A DNA stretch of 64,000 nt from the NCBI GenBank assembly GCA_965217615.1, contig CBDCIT010000040.1:53072-117071 (forward strand). The letters are read 5' to 3'. Origin of the DNA: CAVOAK01 sp965217615. Lineage in GTDB: Bacteria > Pseudomonadota > Alphaproteobacteria > UBA8366 > CAVOAK01. A program made the translations under genes and the position numbers. How positions within the stretch are numbered: position 1 is the stretch's first letter; every line of letters begins with the position of its first letter. Below, one piece after another: positions 61,415 to 64,000 of this stretch. A model generated the notes under the pieces. It did no database searches and had not been told where the DNA came from. It saw only the letters and a program-made list of their open reading frames with translations.

Positions 61415-62045
61415 CTAAACGATTTCAGCCATCACTTCGTTGGTGTGTTGCCCAAGCGTCGGGGCCGGGCTTTGCACACGTCCCGGCGTTGCCGAGAGCT
61501 TGACCGGAATGCCAAGCACATGGCTCTTGCAGGCGACCGGGTGGCGGACGTCGACCACCAACTCGCGTGCCAGCGTGTGCCGGTCGGACAACGCCTCGTC
61601 ATGCGCGAGAACCGGCCCTGCGGGAATGCTCGCGGCTTCAAGCGCCTACAGTCAGTGCTGCGAGTGCTGTTGGCAGAGACGTTCGCTGACCAGAGCTGCC
61701 AGTTCCACATGGTGTGCGACTCTCGCAGCGTTCGGCGCAAATCGGTCGTCTTTGAGGAAGTGCAGTGCGTCGATAAGCGCACAGAATTATTGCCACAGTG
61801 CCTGCGTCGCGACTCCGATCACAATCCAGCCATCCGCAGTCTGGAAGACCTCATAGGGTGTCACGGTTCGATGGGCTTGTCCGAGACGTCTTTGCCGCTC
61901 GCCGGAGGTGAAAATACTGGGCAGCTTCGTAGACGCCGAGCGAGAGGGCGGATTCGAACAGCGAGACATCGACCGCCAGTCCTTGGCCGGATTTTTCGCG
62001 GGCGATCAGCGCGGCCATTATGCCGTGCGCGCGGGCGCATTAGGC
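61415..62045 (-). pseudogene. CaiB/BaiF (family III) CoA-transferase remnant
   Basis: Read on the minus strand, pieces in different frames match the family in order: GIMAALIAREKSGQGLAVDV and FESALSLGVYEAAQYF (about 61920-62030), AHRTVTPYEVFQTADGWIVI (about 61805-61870), and the C-terminus HVLGIPVKLSATPGRVQ, LGQHTNEVMAEIV to a TAG at 61417-61415. The first 180 or so residues of a normal protein are missing and several frameshifts separate the parts, so the gene is dead. It would have moved CoA between carboxylic acids. It is convergent with the TPP enzyme, a pairing known from oxalate and 2-hydroxy-acid metabolism. Confidence 0.8.
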
Positions 62046-62106
62046 ATCAAGCCTCGCTATACTTGTTCTGAATAAAACATCTCACAGGTATTCGGAACCC
62101 ACGACG

Positions 62107-62182
62107 ATGAACAGGCAGATACGCTCGCAGACTTCACTTGTACTGGTGATGAGACGTCCCGGCACCGGCAAGTCGAGGTTAT
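62107..62182 (+). pseudogene. 5' end of a P-loop ATPase/kinase gene split by IS copy 4
   Basis: From ATG 62107 the frame encodes MNRQIRSQTSLVLVMRRPGT and GKSRL: the Walker A motif RPGTGKS. The TTAT at 62179-62182 is the target duplication. Joining base 62182 to 63632 continues RLCKGLLKQISAAYVDIDSV in frame. An earlier start cannot be excluded; GGAACCC lies upstream. Confidence 0.75.
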
Positions 62183-63627
62183 CAGCCCGTTGATTAAGTC
62201 GGCGCCGTCTGATTCTCTGGTTCCCTGATTTGCAGGGGGGTTTGCCGATGGCGATGGGACGGCAGAAGGCTGGTCAGGGGGATCTGATGGTGAGCTGGTC
62301 GGAGATGCCGCGCTCTCCGGGTCATGTGTTTTATGACCGCCTGCAGTCGGTGCTGATCGAGGGCGGCTTTGACGCCTTTGCCGAGGCGAGCTGCCGGCCT
62401 TATTACGCGGCCCGGATGGGCGCGCCCTCGGTGCCGCCCGGGCGCTATTTCCGGATGCACCTGGTGGGCTACTTCGAGGGCATCGACAGCGAGCGCGGTC
62501 TGGAGTGGCGCTGCTCGGACTCGCTTTCGCTGCGGGCGTTCCTGCGACTGGGGAGCCGTGATCGGGTACCCGGACCATTCCTGGCTGTCACGGAGCCGCA
62601 CGCGCCTGCCCCATGAAGTCCACGCGGCGGTCTTCGACTGGGTTCTGGTGCTGATCGCCGAGGCGGGGCTGATCAAGGGCGAGCGCATCGGCGTCGATGC
62701 CTCGACCATGGAGGCCAACGCGGCGCTGCGGAACATCGTGCGGCGCGCCAACGGCGAAGGCTACCGGGAGATGCTGGAGCGCCTGGCCCGGGAAAGCGGC
62801 GTCGAGACACCCACGGCCGAGGATCTGGCGCGTCTGGAGCGGAAGCGCAAGGGCAAGAAGCTTTCCAACACGGATTGGGTTTCGAAGAGCGACCCCGAGG
62901 CCAAGATCGCCAAGATGAAGGACGGCACGACGCATCTGGCCTACAAGCCCGAGCACGCGGTGGATCTGGACACCGGCGCGGTGGTGGCGGCCGAGCTGCA
63001 CCCGGCCGATGAGGGCGACACCACGACGCTTTCCAAGACCCTGGCGAAGGCCGAGGCAAACCTCGGGGCGGTGGATGCGGCACCGACGGCGGAGGACCCG
63101 GCCGAATGCGTCGCCGACAAAAGTTATCACTCACGGGCGGTCTTGAGGGCTCTGGACGACAGTCCCTGGAAGACCCGGATCGCGGCGCCCAAGCAGACCG
63201 GCTTTTCGCGCTGGCACGGTGATGAGGCGGCGCGGCGCGCGGTCACCAACAACCGTGCGCGGCTCAAGTCCGGGGTCGCCCGCGAGGCCTTCAAGCTGCG
63301 CGCCGAGATCGTCGAGCGCTGCTTTGCCCACAACCTCGATCGTAGCGGCATGCGACGAACCTGGCTGCGCGGGCGAGAGAATGTGCACAAGCGATACCTG
63401 CTCCACGTCGCCGGCCACAATCTATCGTTACTGATGCGCCAGCTCATCGGCGCCGGCACCCCGCGGGAGGCCGTGGCGGGCGGATATGGCGGTATTTTCG
63501 TTCTGCTCACGCCCACCGGGGCCATGCTGGTGGCACGGGGGGTTTCGCAAAGCGGCCAGTCGGCTTTCGCCGCCGCATTCTTCATCTGGGGGTGAGAGCC
63601 GGAAAAAGCCACTTAATCAACGGGCTG
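62183..63627 (+). mobile_element. 1444-bp insertion sequence, copy 4 (with a 1-bp insertion)
   Basis: 1445 bp. Same inverted ends; target duplication TTAT at 62179-62182 and 63628-63631. It enters a P-loop ATPase gene two codons after Walker A. It has one extra C relative to the other three copies. Confidence 0.95.
62248..63595 (+). pseudogene. transposase of IS copy 4, frameshifted
   Basis: It starts like the other copies (MAMGRQKAGQGDL). GGGTACCCGGACC at 62565-62577 has one C more than GGGTACCGGACC in copies 1-3. The first frame therefore runs on to a stop at 62616 after about 105 native residues, and the second frame contains the rest (DHSWLSRSRTRLPHEV to FFIWG). Both parts match the intact transposases. 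This copy could move only with transposase supplied by another copy. Confidence 0.9.
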
Positions 63628-64000
63628 TTATGCAAGGGGCTCCTGAAGCAGATTTCGGCCGCTTACGTGGATATCGATTCGGTGGCGGAGGTGTTTCGCC
63701 AATATATTCGCAACGTTAGTGCCCTGAAGATTGCTAATCTGACCCTTCGGTTGATCTACCGGACTGCCGAGCAGAACCTTATGCACAAAGGCTCGGTGCT
63801 TCTCGACCTGCCATTTGTCCACGAAATGACCGTTCAGGAGCGGCGGCAAGGTCTGCAGGATCTGGCTGAGCGTACTGGAGCGCGGCTCATCGTCATTCAT
63901 TGCAAATGTTCGGATCGCGAGTTGAAGCGTCGCTTGAACGTTCGACGATCCTCGCAAGACCTTGCCAAACTCGAAAATTGGTCGGCATTTCTACGCCGCG
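63628..64000 (+). pseudogene. 3' part of the split P-loop ATPase/kinase gene, leaving the window
   Basis: Continues from the Walker A region: YVDIDSVAEVFRQYIRNVSA, then KGSVLLDLPFVHEMTVQERR, GARLIVIHCKCSDRELKRRL and LAKLENWSAFLRR to the window edge. The order of Walker A, a DID-type motif, a Walker-B-like VLLDLP and the C-x-C-S-D-x-E-x2-R-R stretch is that of AAA_33-type small-molecule kinases and zeta-toxin-like P-loop proteins. The substrate cannot be named. The end of the gene is beyond base 64000. Confidence 0.75.

Noticed and set aside
61445..62071. A 208-codon plus-strand frame downstream of the TPP enzyme
   Set aside because: The opposite strand contains ordered CaiB/BaiF fragments, so the plus-strand frame is a by-product.
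1..64000. tRNA or rRNA genes
   Set aside because: No cloverleaf-like segment with a T-loop consensus and no conserved rRNA stretch was noticed by eye; a tRNAscan or Infernal search would settle this.

Overview
The window looks like an IS-loaded chromosomal segment of an alphaproteobacterium. This is inferred from the high GC, the short overlapping catabolic operons, the amino-acid and TrpXYZ-type ABC transporters, the several class III nucleotide cyclases, and an ECF sigma/anti-sigma pair with a 17-kDa-antigen-like domain. No rRNA, tRNA or CRISPR array was seen. The species cannot be fixed from the sequence.

Layout. 1-5.8 kb: an IS1202/ISNCY-like element, a membrane adenylate cyclase gene split by an IS5-family element, and a soluble cyclase. 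5.8-13.8 kb: three tandem Rieske oxygenase genes (one hit by an IS, one frameshifted, one intact) followed by an overlapping three-gene flavoprotein/[2Fe-2S] dehydrogenase set. 13.8-21.9 kb: two divergent operons, each with a second type of Rieske oxygenase; one also has a fumarylacetoacetate-hydrolase-family enzyme, the other a polar amino acid ABC transporter and an aspartoacylase-like deacylase. 21.9-30.5 kb: glutathione transferase, RidA-like protein, a leaderless solute-binding protein, a Gfo/Idh/MocA oxidoreductase and a dadA-like/hyuA/hyuB operon. 30.7-35.5 kb: an M14 carboxypeptidase, a TrpXYZ-like ABC transporter and a TauD-like dioxygenase. 35.5-37.9 kb: the ECF sigma cluster. 38-45.6 kb: IS-dense, with two copies of a 1444-bp IS, an IS256-family element nested in an IS3-family element, and a split SRPBCC gene. 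45.6-55.4 kb: universal stress protein, ArsR/SRPBCC pair, a frameshifted cyclase, an orphan fliG, malate synthase, gamma-glutamyltransferase-like protein and amidase. 55.5-64 kb: an IS66-family element carrying an adenine-methylase gene, then a TVP38/DedA-type membrane protein, an NlpC/P60 peptidase, a thiamine-diphosphate enzyme, a decayed CoA-transferase gene, and a fourth copy of the 1444-bp IS inside a P-loop ATPase gene that runs off the window.

Together the intact genes point to uptake and oxidative or hydrolytic breakdown of modified amino acids, N-methylated amines or betaines, hydantoin-like rings and acylated compounds, with malate synthase feeding C2 units into central metabolism. 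The exact substrates are inference.

The most striking property is the freshness of the mobile DNA. Six elements keep intact target duplications of 3, 4 or 8 bp, and a seventh has a 17-bp one. In several cases deleting the element in silico restores a full reading frame. The most unusual item is the IS66-family element, in which a D12-class DNA adenine methylase is translationally coupled to the transposase inside the terminal repeats.
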